A DNA stretch of 64,000 nt from Nonomuraea endophytica (lineage in GTDB: Bacteria; Actinomycetota; Actinomycetes; Streptosporangiales; Streptosporangiaceae): the NCBI RefSeq assembly GCF_014203235.1, contig NZ_JACHIN010000004.1, positions 654,817 through 718,816 on the forward strand. Reading direction: 5' to 3'. Within the stretch, counting starts at the first letter, position 1. Each line of letters begins with the position of its first letter. A program made the position numbers and the translations under genes. Below, one piece after another: positions 25,035 through 33,216 of this stretch. The notes below the pieces were generated by a model, which saw nothing but the letters and a program-made list of their open reading frames with translations, did no database searches and was not told the origin of the DNA.

Positions 25035-25918
25035 ACGCGCTCGACCTCCCGGGTGCCGAACAGCCCGTAGGGCCGTACCAGCAGCACGACCAGCATCACC
25101 ACGTACGGCGTGACCACCGCGAAGTTCTGGCCCAGCCACGGCGCGAACTCGCCCTGGTAGCTCTGGAACAGCGACTCGACCACCCCGATCGTCAGCCCGC
25201 CGGCGACCGCGCCGCCGAGCGAGTCGAGGCCGCCGACGATGATGGCCGGCAGCGCCTTGAGCGCGACGATCCAGGTCAGCTGCTCCACGCCCTGGCCGGT
25301 GCCGACGAACATGCCGGCGATGGCCGCCAGGAATCCGGCCAGGGCCCACGACAGCGCGAACACCGCGCCGACCGAGACGCCCTGGGCGAGCGCGGTCTCC
25401 TGGTCGAAGGCCGCGGCCCGCATGGCCAGGCCGTACCTGGTGTGGCGGAAGAACAGGAACAGCAGCGTGACCAGCACGGCCGTCACGGCGAGCATGGCCA
25501 GCCAGCGCTGCTGCACGACCAGCGGACCGAGCGCGACCTGGTGCAGGCCCCACGGGTCGCCCATCTGCCGCACGTCGCGGCCGATGAAGCCGTTGACGAC
25601 GACCCGGACGACCACGTCCACGCCCAGCGTGATGATCGCGACGACGAACACCGGGCGGCCGACCATGGGCCGGATCGCCACCCGCTCGATGCCGAGCGCG
25701 ACCCCGGCGATGAGCAGTGCGGCCAGCAGGACCGCGAGGTAGAAGCCGGTCACCTCGGTCAGGTAGCTGACCGCCACGGCCCCGGCCAGCATGAGCGCGG
25801 GCTGGGCGAAGCTGATGACCCTGGTCGCCTTGTAGATGATCACGAATCCGAGTGCCAGCAACGCGTACACGGAACCGTTGCCCAGGCCTCTGATGACCGA
25901 TTCGAGCACTCCTATCAC
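25031..25918 (-). CDS. Liv-type ABC transporter permease (LivH-like)
   Basis: A 295-residue permease with about eight helices. LivH hallmarks are GLGNGSVYALLALGFVIIYK at the N-terminus, TRYGLAMRAAAFDQETALAQG as the ATPase-coupling loop, and IVGGLDSLGGAVAGGL near the C-terminus. The GTG at 25918 overlaps the stop of the acyl-CoA ligase (GTGA); a second in-frame GTG at 25909 is possible but has no ribosome-binding site spacing. It pairs with the LivM-like protein. The gene order ligase-livH-livM-livK recurs in actinobacterial carboxylic-acid uptake loci as I recall; substrate is not identified. Confidence 0.92.
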   Translation of the reverse strand: MIGVLESVIRGLGNGSVYALLALGFVIIYKATRVISFAQPALMLAGAVAVSYLTEVTGFYLAVLLAALLIAGVALGIERVAIRPMVGRPVFVVAIITLGVDVVVRVVVNGFIGRDVRQMGDPWGLHQVALGPLVVQQRWLAMLAVTAVLVTLLFLFFRHTRYGLAMRAAAFDQETALAQGVSVGAVFALSWALAGFLAAIAGMFVGTGQGVEQLTWIVALKALPAIIVGGLDSLGGAVAGGLTIGVVESLFQSYQGEFAPWLGQNFAVVTPYVVMLVVLLVRPYGLFGTREVERV

Positions 25919-27747
25919 GCGCGGTACATCCCTTCGACCAGCTCCTCGAACAGCTTGGCGATGGCACTGCGCTTGACCTTCTGGGTGGCGGTCAGCTCGC
26001 CGTCCTCGTGGTCGAGCTCCTTGGGCAGGAACGCGAACTTCTTGACCTGCTCGACCCGGGCGAAGCGCTCGTTGACCCGCAGCACGATGTCCTGGACCAG
26101 CGCCCGCGTCTGCGGCCGCTCGGACAGGTCGCGGTAGGTGGTGTAGGCGATGCCGTGCCGGCGCGCCCACTCGCCCACGGTGTCGAGTTCGATGCCGATG
26201 AGCGCCACGAGGTAGGGCCGCTGGTCGCCGATGACGACCGCCTCCTTGACGTACGGCGAGGCCTTCAGCGCGTTCTCGATCTCGGAGGGCGCGACGTTCT
26301 TGCCGCCGCCGGTGATGATGATGTCCTTCATCCGGTCGGTGATGCGCACGTGGGTGCCGCCTTCCCACTCCCCCACGTCGCCGGTGTGCAGCCAGCCGTC
26401 GGCGTCGAGCACGTCGGCGGTGGCGCGCGGGTTGCGCCAGTAGCCGGCGAAGGTGCCCGGGTGCCTGGTCATGATCTCGCCGGTGGCCTCGTCGATCTTC
26501 AGCTCGATGCCGTCCTGCGGCTCGCCGACGGTGCCGAGCTTGACCCGGCCTGGACGGTTGGCGGTGGCGATGGCGGTGTTCTCGCTCATGCCGTACACCT
26601 CGTGCATGGCCACGCCGATGCCCATGTAGAACTTGAGCACGTCGGGGGCGATCGGGGCGGCGCCGGAGGCGGCGTACCGGACGCGGCGCATGCCGAGCCG
26701 CTCGCGCAGCGAGCGGTAGCAGAACACCCAGCCCAGCGCGTAGAGCAGGCGGGTGGCCGGGGTGTGGGCGCCGCCGGTGCGCACGAGCGTGTCGCCGACC
26801 CGGTCGGCGACCCGCAGCCAGAGCCTGGTCACCGCCCGTTTGAGCGGCGAGGCGGCGTCGAGCTTGATGTTGACCTGGGCCAGCACCTTCTCCCAGATGC
26901 GCGGGACGCCGAACAGGATCGTCGGCTGCACCTCGCGCAGGTTGGCCTGGACGGTCTCGATCGACTCGGCGAAGTTCACCTGGACGCCGGCGCCGGCGTT
27001 GAACCAGACGGTGAAGGCGCGCTCGGCGACGTGGCAGAGCGGCAGGTAGGACAGGATGAGGTCGCGCTCCGACGGCGGCGGCGAGGTGAAGCCGCCCGCC
27101 TCGACCAGCGTCCTGATCGCGAACTCGACGTTGCCGACGGTGAGCATCACGCCCTTGGGCGGGCCGGTGGTGCCGGAGGTGTAGATGAGGGTGGCCACGT
27201 CGTCGGCCGCCGCCTCGTCCATCCGGCGGGCCAGCGCGTCCGGGTGCCCGGCCCGGTGGGCGGCGCCGATGGCCAGCAGGTCGGGCCAGTGGATCAGGCG
27301 CGGGTCGTCGTATCTGCCGCGGATGCCGCGCGGCTCCAGGTAGACGATGCGCTCCAGGTCCGCGATGTCCAGCGCCTTGTCGAGCTGCTCCTGGTCCTCG
27401 GCCAGCAGGATGCGGGCGCCGGAGTCGGCCAGCAGATAGGCGACCTCGGCGGGCGGGTTGGTCGGGTAGAGGCCGACGGTGATGCCGCGCACCGCGACCG
27501 TGGCCAGGTCGACGTAGAGCCATTCCGGCCGGTTCTCGGAGTGGACGGCGACCCGGTCGCCCGGCTCGACCCCGAGTGCCAGCAGGGCGTGCGCGACGAG
27601 CTCGACCTGGCTCCAGTAGCCGGACCAGGTGATCTCCTGCCAGACGCCGAAGTCCTTGTGCCGCAGGGCCACGGCGTCCGGCGTGCGCTCGGCCCGCCGT
27701 CCGACGCGGGTGACGATCGTCTCCAGGCGTTGTGCGGTGACAGTCAC
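25915..27747 (-). CDS. AMP-forming long-chain acyl-CoA synthetase
   Basis: A 610-residue ANL-superfamily ligase that activates a carboxylic acid with ATP and CoA. Motifs: the ATP-binding loop LIYTSGTTGPPKGVML at about residue 190, YGMSENTAIAT, HTGDVGEWEGG with the ribose-binding Asp, and DRMKDIIITGGGKNVAPSEIE near the C-terminal hinge. The C-terminal Lys of the adenylation domain lies in ATQKVKR. The architecture resembles FadD15-type long-chain enzymes. It is embedded in the Liv importer operon and overlaps livG and livH by 4 nt each, so import and CoA activation of the substrate are probably coupled. The exact acid is unknown. Confidence 0.93.
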   Translation of the reverse strand: MTVTAQRLETIVTRVGRRAERTPDAVALRHKDFGVWQEITWSGYWSQVELVAHALLALGVEPGDRVAVHSENRPEWLYVDLATVAVRGITVGLYPTNPPAEVAYLLADSGARILLAEDQEQLDKALDIADLERIVYLEPRGIRGRYDDPRLIHWPDLLAIGAAHRAGHPDALARRMDEAAADDVATLIYTSGTTGPPKGVMLTVGNVEFAIRTLVEAGGFTSPPPSERDLILSYLPLCHVAERAFTVWFNAGAGVQVNFAESIETVQANLREVQPTILFGVPRIWEKVLAQVNIKLDAASPLKRAVTRLWLRVADRVGDTLVRTGGAHTPATRLLYALGWVFCYRSLRERLGMRRVRYAASGAAPIAPDVLKFYMGIGVAMHEVYGMSENTAIATANRPGRVKLGTVGEPQDGIELKIDEATGEIMTRHPGTFAGYWRNPRATADVLDADGWLHTGDVGEWEGGTHVRITDRMKDIIITGGGKNVAPSEIENALKASPYVKEAVVIGDQRPYLVALIGIELDTVGEWARRHGIAYTTYRDLSERPQTRALVQDIVLRVNERFARVEQVKKFAFLPKELDHEDGELTATQKVKRSAIAKLFEELVEGMYRA

Positions 27748-28508
27748 GCGGTCCCTCCCAGATACGCCTCGATGACCTTGGGGTCGCGCTGCACCTCGGC
27801 GGGCGTGCCGAGGGCCACCTGGCGGCCGAAGTCGAGCACGAGCACCCGGTCGGCCAGGTCCATGACCAGCCCCATGTCGTGGTCGACCAGCACGATCGGG
27901 ATGCCGAGCTCGTCGCGGATGTCCAGGACGAACCTGGCCATGTCCTCGGTCTCCTCCAGGTTCATGCCGGCGACGGGCTCGTCGAGCAGCAGCAGCCTGG
28001 GCTCCATCGCCAGCGCGCGGCCGAGCTCGACCCGCTTCTGGATCCCGTACGGCAGCAGCCGTACCGGATGCCGGCGCCAGGCGGCCAGCTCCAGGAAGTC
28101 GATGATGTCCTCGATCCTGGCCCTGGCCTCCAGCTCCTGCCTTCTGGCCCGGCCGAACCAGGCGATGGCCGACAGCGTGCCGTACCCGAAGTGGCAGTGG
28201 CGGCCGAGCATGAGGTTGTCCAGGACGGTGAGGTTGTGGAAGAGCTCGACGTTCTGGAAGGTGCGGGCCAGGCCCATCGCGGCGATCTCGTCGGGGCGCC
28301 GGCCGAGCAGTTCGGTCTCCAGGAAGACGACCTTGCCGCGCTGGGGCCGGTAGACGCCGGACAGGACGTTGAAGATCGAGGTCTTGCCGGCGCCGTTGGG
28401 GCCGATCACCGCGAACAGCTCGGTGGGGCCGACCTCGAAGGAGACGCCGTCGATGGCGCGGACGCCGGCGAAGGACAGGCCGACGTCCTCGACGGTCAGG
28501 ACAGCCAT
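27744..28508 (-). CDS. Liv-type ABC transporter ATPase (LivG-like)
   Basis: A 254-residue ATPase. Walker A is GPNGAGKTS (about residues 36-44), Walker B LLLLDEPVAGMN, the signature region LPYGIQKRVELGRAL (in place of LSGGQ, as usual in LivG), and the D-loop/H-loop VLVDHDMGLVMDLADRV. The C-terminal VIEAYLG is family-typical. It powers the importer as one of two non-identical ATPases with LivF. The ATG at 28508 lies inside the 3' end of livF (13-nt overlap), and its stop overlaps the ligase start. No unusual residues. Confidence 0.95.
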   Translation of the reverse strand: MAVLTVEDVGLSFAGVRAIDGVSFEVGPTELFAVIGPNGAGKTSIFNVLSGVYRPQRGKVVFLETELLGRRPDEIAAMGLARTFQNVELFHNLTVLDNLMLGRHCHFGYGTLSAIAWFGRARRQELEARARIEDIIDFLELAAWRRHPVRLLPYGIQKRVELGRALAMEPRLLLLDEPVAGMNLEETEDMARFVLDIRDELGIPIVLVDHDMGLVMDLADRVLVLDFGRQVALGTPAEVQRDPKVIEAYLGGTA

Positions 28509-29272
28509 CTCTTCCTCCGTTTGTAGTGCTTGACCTCGCGGAAGGACCTCGCCGCGCCCTCGGCGCCGAGCCCGAGGTAGAACTCCCTGATGTCCTCGTC
28601 GGCCAGGAGTTCGGCGGCCGGCTTGTCCATCACGATCTTTCCGGTCTCCATCACGTAGCCGTGGGCGGCGATCGACAACGCCATGGTGGCGTTCTGCTCG
28701 ACCAGCAGGACGGTGGTGCCCTGCTTGTTGATCTCGACGATGAGGTCGCGGATCTGGGCCACGAGAGCGGGGGCCAGGCCGAGGCTGGGCTCGTCGAGCA
28801 GCAGGCAGGTCGGTCCGGCCATGAGCGCGCGGCCGACGGCCAGCATCTGCTGCTCGCCGCCGGACAGGTAGCCGGAGACGCTCTTGCGGCGTTCGGCCAG
28901 CACGGGGAACAGGCCGTAGACCCGGTCGAGGTGGGATTCCTTCGCGGTGTGGCCGCCGACCTTGAGGTTCTCCTCCACGGTCAGCTCTGCCAGGATGCGG
29001 CGGCCCTCCATGACCTGACTGAGGCCGCGCCGTACGATCTGGGCGGGTTTGAGGTGGTGGATGGGCTGACCTTCAAGGGTGACCGTCCCCTTGGTGATCT
29101 CTCCGTCGTGCACGTCGAGCAGGCCGGACAGCGCGCGCAGCAGGGTCGTCTTGCCCGCGCCGTTGGCGCCCAGGAGCGCCACGATCGAGCCGGGCGGAAC
29201 GCTCAGGCTGACGCCGCGCAGCACGAGCATCACATCGTCGTAGATCACCTCGAGGTTGCGGACCTCAAGCAC
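28496..29272 (-). CDS. Liv-type ABC transporter ATPase (LivF-like)
   Basis: A 258-residue ATPase and the first gene of the Liv operon. Motifs are Walker A GANGAGKTT, signature LSGGEQQML, Walker B CLLLDEPSLGL and an H-loop region. The C-terminus has DIREFYLGLG followed by a basic tail (KHYKRRKRWLS) beyond the usual family end. The GTG at 29272 has an AAGGGAG Shine-Dalgarno 5 nt upstream, and the adjacent upstream region carries an imperfect palindrome at 29315-29330. The operon order livF-livG-ligase-livH-livM-livK reads continuously with 4-13 nt overlaps, followed by a lipoprotein. Confidence 0.95.
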   Translation of the reverse strand: MLEVRNLEVIYDDVMLVLRGVSLSVPPGSIVALLGANGAGKTTLLRALSGLLDVHDGEITKGTVTLEGQPIHHLKPAQIVRRGLSQVMEGRRILAELTVEENLKVGGHTAKESHLDRVYGLFPVLAERRKSVSGYLSGGEQQMLAVGRALMAGPTCLLLDEPSLGLAPALVAQIRDLIVEINKQGTTVLLVEQNATMALSIAAHGYVMETGKIVMDKPAAELLADEDIREFYLGLGAEGAARSFREVKHYKRRKRWLS

Positions 29273-29314
29273 GAGGGCTCCCTTCGCCGCCCCCGATTAG
29301 CAAAGAGTCCACTG

Positions 29315-29330
29315 GACCAAGCGCTCGATC
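29315..29330. promoter_or_regulatory. Imperfect palindrome upstream of Liv operon (TetR-type operator?)
   Basis: GACCAAGCGCTCGATC is palindromic at 12 of 16 positions and lies about 43-58 nt upstream of livF. Its core matches the KstR2-type motif ANCAAGNNCTTGNT, as I remember it, with one mismatch. Such operators serve TetR repressors that sense acyl-CoA. Assignment is inference. Confidence 0.4.
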
Positions 29331-29366
29331 AATAGGTGCGGCCAAATTGGAATGTGCTTCTAGTCC

Positions 29367-29372
29367 TACGAT
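29367..29372 (+). promoter_or_regulatory. TANNNT -10-like box before UBP zinc-finger gene
   Basis: TACGAT ends 7 nt before the ATG at 29380, with no Shine-Dalgarno between them. A leaderless transcript is the simplest reading. Confidence 0.4.
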
Positions 29373-29379
29373 TTCGGTT

Positions 29380-29637
29380 ATGGCAATCTGCGAACATCTT
29401 TCCAACGCCGGCGACCCGCCCGCGCGTACGCCCGAGGGCTGCGAGGAGTGCCTGGCGTCCGGCGGTCGCTGGGTGCACCTGAGGCGCTGTCTCTCGTGCG
29501 GACATATCGGCTGCTGCGACTCCTCGCCGTCCCGGCACGCCAGCAAGCACGCGGGGGGCGAAGGCCACCCGGTGATCCAGTCGTTCGAGCCCGGCGAGAG
29601 CTGGCGGTGGTGTTACGTCGACAACCAGATGGGCTGA
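29380..29637 (+). CDS. UBP-type zinc finger protein
   Basis: An 85-residue protein that is essentially one UBP-type zinc finger. Ligand candidates are Cys4 and His6, Cys21, Cys24, Cys37, Cys40, Cys45, His53, His57 and His63, with the characteristic RCLSCGHIGCCDSS and HASKHA segments. In eukaryotes this fold binds ubiquitin C-termini; in actinobacteria, which lack classical ubiquitin, its partner is unknown. The ATG at 29380 is preferred to an upstream ATG at 29347 because the fold starts right after MAICEHL. It lies 18 nt before the kinase-WD40 gene on the same strand and may be co-transcribed with it. Confidence 0.87.
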   Translation: MAICEHLSNAGDPPARTPEGCEECLASGGRWVHLRRCLSCGHIGCCDSSPSRHASKHAGGEGHPVIQSFEPGESWRWCYVDNQMG

Positions 29638-29655
29638 GCGCGCATCTAACCGCTC

Positions 29656-32600
29656 GTGAACGGGGAACCGCTGCGGCTGGGGGACTACTGGCTCGCCGGC
29701 CGGCTCGGAGCCGGCGGCCAGGGCGTCGTCTACGAGGCTTATGACGAGGCGGCCAACAGGGTGGCGGTCAAGGTCCTGCACGCCTACCTGTCGGGGGACT
29801 CGGCGCTGCGCAGGAGGTTCCTGCGCGAGGTGCGCGCCGCCCAGCGCGTCGCCTCCTTCTGCACCGCCCGCATCATCGACCACGACCTGACCGGGGAGCG
29901 GCCCTACCTGGTCACCGAGTTCGTGGCCGGTCCCAGCCTGCGCGGGGCCGCGCCGTTCACCGGCGACGCGCTGCACCGGCTGGCGCTCGGCGTGGCCACC
30001 GCGCTGGCCGCCATCCACCACGCCGGGGTGGTCCACCGCGACCTCAAGCCGGAGAACGTGCTGCTCGGGCCGGACGGGCCGCGCGTCATCGACTTCGGCA
30101 TCGCCCGCGCCGCCGGCCTGTCGATGACCTCGACCGGCGAGCTGACCGGCACGCCCATGTACATGGCGCCCGAGGTCTTCTCCGGCGGCCGGGCCGAGCC
30201 CGCCGCCGACGTCTTCGCCTGGGGCGCGCTGGTCTACTTCGCCGCCACCGGCCGCGACGCCTTCACCGCGCCGACGACGGTCGCCGTCATCAACCGGCTG
30301 CTCAACGACGAGCCCGACCTGTCGCCCGTGCCGGCGCCGCTGCGCCCGCACGTGGCAGCCGCGCTGGCCAAGGACCCCGAGCTGCGGCCGAGCGCGCCCG
30401 ACCTGCTCACCGCGCTGCTCGGCGCCACCATGGCCGAGGAACCGCTCATGGCCTCCGGCGCGCGGGAAGCCGCCACGGTCCGCCCGCCCGGCGAACTGGC
30501 CGGCGAGCCCGCGCTCGGCCTGGTCGCCGAGCAGGTCTACGCCGCGCTGCCGCCCGCCCAGCGCGAACTGGCCAGGCAGGTGCTGCTGCGCCTGGTCGAC
30601 GTGCGCGAGGGCGAGGAGAGCCCGCGCTCGGCCACGCTCGGCGAACTGCTCGACGGCGGCCCAGCCGCCGAACCCGTGCTGGCCGAGCTCGAACGCGCCC
30701 GGCTGATCGAGCGCGGCCCCGACACCGTCTCCCTGGGCCGTCCCGCGCTGCTGCGCGCCTGGCCGCGCCTGCACGAGTGGGTGGCCGGCGACCGCGCGGC
30801 CCTGGCCCGCCACCGCAGGCTCGGCGAGGCCGCCCGCCGCTGGTCAGCACACGGCCGCCGCGACGAAGACCTCCTGTCCGGTACGGCCCTGCGCGAGGCC
30901 CTCGACCGCCCCGTGCCGGGACACCTCACGCTGAACGCCACCGAGCGGGCCTTCGTCGAGGCCAGCCGGAGCCACGCCCAGGGCAGGGCCAGGCGGCGGC
31001 GCCTGGTCGCCGGCGGCGTGGCCGTCCTGACCGTCACCGCGCTCGTGGCCGGGGTCCTGGCCTGGCAGCAGACCCGGCTCAGCCAGGCCAGCGGGAAGCA
31101 GCTCGCCGACAAGCAGGCCGAGGAGCGGGCCAGGCTGGTGGCGCTCCAGGCCGACGGGCTGCGCCAGACCGATCCGGCCAAGGCGATGGCGTTGAGCGCG
31201 GCCGCGTACCGGATCGCGCCCGTGCCGGAGGCGAAGGCGGCGGTGCTGAGCTCGCTCGCCCAGCCCGAGACGCACACCTTCAAGGATCCTTTGCTCACCA
31301 ACACCGGACGGACGCTCAGCCGCGACGGCTCGCTGCTGGTCAGCGCCGGGGACGACCGGGTGCGTGTCTACGACGTGCGCAGCGGCGCGGTGAAGCGGGA
31401 GTTCGGCGGCGTCGGCCCCGGGCCGTTCCGCGCGGCGCTCTCGCCGGACGGGGACACGCTCGCGCTCGGCGCCTACGGCAAGATCCGGCTGTGGAGCCTG
31501 CGCACCGGCAGGCCCGTGGCCGAGGACCGGTCGAAGGACGTTCTGGGCACCGGCGCGAACATGCCCGGATCGTTGCGCTTCAGCCCGGCTGGCGGCTACC
31601 TGGAGGTCACCGCCAACCAGGGCGGGCCGTTCATCGGGCTGTGGAGCAGGGCGGCGGGCACGTTCACCCGGCACGGGACCGGCGACCAGGAGGTGGGTCC
31701 GGGCGACCGGTTCACCGTCATGGACGACACCGGCGAGGATGAGGGCGGCAGCGCGGTGCGCGCGCTGCCCTCGGGACCGGCCAGGAAGCTGCCGCGCCGG
31801 CTGCCGGGCATGGTGGCCGGCATCACCCCGGACGGCGCCGCCGCCGCGGTCTCGGAGGAGGCCAACCTGGCGATGATCAGGCTCGCCGACGGCAAGCGGG
31901 TGCGGGACTTCCCCGGGGAGGCGCAGACGGCCGACTTCTCCGCCGACGGGGCGTACATGGTGACGCTCAGCCACCTCAGCGACTACGGCGTCGTGGTGAC
32001 CGCGCCCTCGGTCGTCACGCTCTGGCGGGTGGCCGACCGGGCCAGGCTGATGCGGTTCACCACGACCGCGCCGCTCACCCAGCGGCCCGCGCTCAGCGCC
32101 GACAACGAGCGGCTGACCCTGCTCGACGACGGCGGCCAGGCCACCGTCTACGACCTGGCCCAGTACACGGCCGGAGAGCACGCGTTGCCCGCCGGGACCA
32201 CCCGGCTGCGCATGACCGCCGACGGGAGCACCGCCTACGGGCTGGCCGGCTCCGAGGCGCGCTCGTGGGCGCTGCCCTCGTTCACGCCGGCACGGCCGCC
32301 GGTCAAGGCCTTCGGCAAGCTCGAGTTCGGCCTCGAACCCGACATCGCCCTCAGCCCCGACGGCCGCACCCTGCTCAGCGTCGTCCCCAACGACCAGACC
32401 ACGCCGATCCAGGTGTGGGACACCGCGACCGGCCGCCGCACCGGGATCATCAAACGGCCGCAGGAGGGCGTGGCCGACAACATGGGGCGGATGGTGTTCA
32501 GCCCCGACGGGCGGTGGGCGGCGATCGGGTTCATCTGGTCCAGCGACTACCCCGGGACCGGGCACGTGGCGCTCGTGGACGTGCCCGGCCGCCGGATCGC

Positions 32601-33216
32601 CAAGGTCTTCGGGCCCGTCTCCTCCCAGGACCTGTCGTTCAGCGCCGACGGGCGCCACCTGCTGGCCGGGGACTCGGTGCGGGTCGACGTGATCGACCTG
32701 GCCGCGATGACGGTCCTGCCCAGGACGTCGGGGCCCGGCACCGTCGCCCGGCTGTGGATGGTGCTCGACCACGCGGGCAAGCGCGGGGCGGCGCCGTACG
32801 GCGGGAGCGGGGTGGCCCTGTGGGACGCGACCACGTGGAAGCCGACGGGACAGGTCTTCCAGGTGCCGGGAACCGTGCGCGGGGCCGCCTTCTCCCCCGA
32901 CGGCAGGACGCTGGCGCTCGCGCACGACGAGCAGGTGACCGTCTTCGACCTGGACACCGGCCGCCAGCTTGGCGCGGCCCGCACCGTGGCCGCCGCCCGG
33001 CCGGAGATGGACGATCTGGAGGCGGCGCCGCGCCTGGCCTTCCTGCCCGGCGGCGACCTGCGGGTGCTCGGCTACGACGGGACGCTGCGCGACCTGCCGG
33101 TCAGCGCGGAGCGGGCGCTGCCGCGGGTGTGCGCGCGGATGGAGCGGCCGCTGTCGGGCGCGGACTGGCGCGCGTACGTCGGCGACGACCTCCCCTTCCG
33201 CGACCCCTGCGCCTAG
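29656..33216 (+). CDS. Ser/Thr protein kinase fused to nSTAND-type linker and WD40 propeller
   Basis: A 1186-residue protein. Residues ~9-255 are a Hanks-type kinase: glycine loop GAGGQGVVYEA, Lys39, HRDLKPEN (128-135) and DFG (146-148), all catalytic residues intact. Residues ~285-445 match the region that follows the NTPase in nSTAND-WD40 proteins (LLRAWPRLHEWVAGDRAAL, HRRLGEAARRWSAHGR, LNATERAFVEAS). A single transmembrane helix follows at ~450-470, then a short helix and a WD40-like beta-propeller (repeated LSPDG...LWD units) to the end, predicted outside the membrane. The NTPase itself is absent. It probably senses an external or envelope signal and phosphorylates cytoplasmic targets. 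The GTG start lacks a clear Shine-Dalgarno. Confidence 0.9.
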   Translation: MNGEPLRLGDYWLAGRLGAGGQGVVYEAYDEAANRVAVKVLHAYLSGDSALRRRFLREVRAAQRVASFCTARIIDHDLTGERPYLVTEFVAGPSLRGAAPFTGDALHRLALGVATALAAIHHAGVVHRDLKPENVLLGPDGPRVIDFGIARAAGLSMTSTGELTGTPMYMAPEVFSGGRAEPAADVFAWGALVYFAATGRDAFTAPTTVAVINRLLNDEPDLSPVPAPLRPHVAAALAKDPELRPSAPDLLTALLGATMAEEPLMASGAREAATVRPPGELAGEPALGLVAEQVYAALPPAQRELARQVLLRLVDVREGEESPRSATLGELLDGGPAAEPVLAELERARLIERGPDTVSLGRPALLRAWPRLHEWVAGDRAALARHRRLGEAARRWSAHGRRDEDLLSGTALREALDRPVPGHLTLNATERAFVEASRSHAQGRARRRRLVAGGVAVLTVTALVAGVLAWQQTRLSQASGKQLADKQAEERARLVALQADGLRQTDPAKAMALSAAAYRIAPVPEAKAAVLSSLAQPETHTFKDPLLTNTGRTLSRDGSLLVSAGDDRVRVYDVRSGAVKREFGGVGPGPFRAALSPDGDTLALGAYGKIRLWSLRTGRPVAEDRSKDVLGTGANMPGSLRFSPAGGYLEVTANQGGPFIGLWSRAAGTFTRHGTGDQEVGPGDRFTVMDDTGEDEGGSAVRALPSGPARKLPRRLPGMVAGITPDGAAAAVSEEANLAMIRLADGKRVRDFPGEAQTADFSADGAYMVTLSHLSDYGVVVTAPSVVTLWRVADRARLMRFTTTAPLTQRPALSADNERLTLLDDGGQATVYDLAQYTAGEHALPAGTTRLRMTADGSTAYGLAGSEARSWALPSFTPARPPVKAFGKLEFGLEPDIALSPDGRTLLSVVPNDQTTPIQVWDTATGRRTGIIKRPQEGVADNMGRMVFSPDGRWAAIGFIWSSDYPGTGHVALVDVPGRRIAKVFGPVSSQDLSFSADGRHLLAGDSVRVDVIDLAAMTVLPRTSGPGTVARLWMVLDHAGKRGAAPYGGSGVALWDATTWKPTGQVFQVPGTVRGAAFSPDGRTLALAHDEQVTVFDLDTGRQLGAARTVAAARPEMDDLEAAPRLAFLPGGDLRVLGYDGTLRDLPVSAERALPRVCARMERPLSGADWRAYVGDDLPFRDPCA

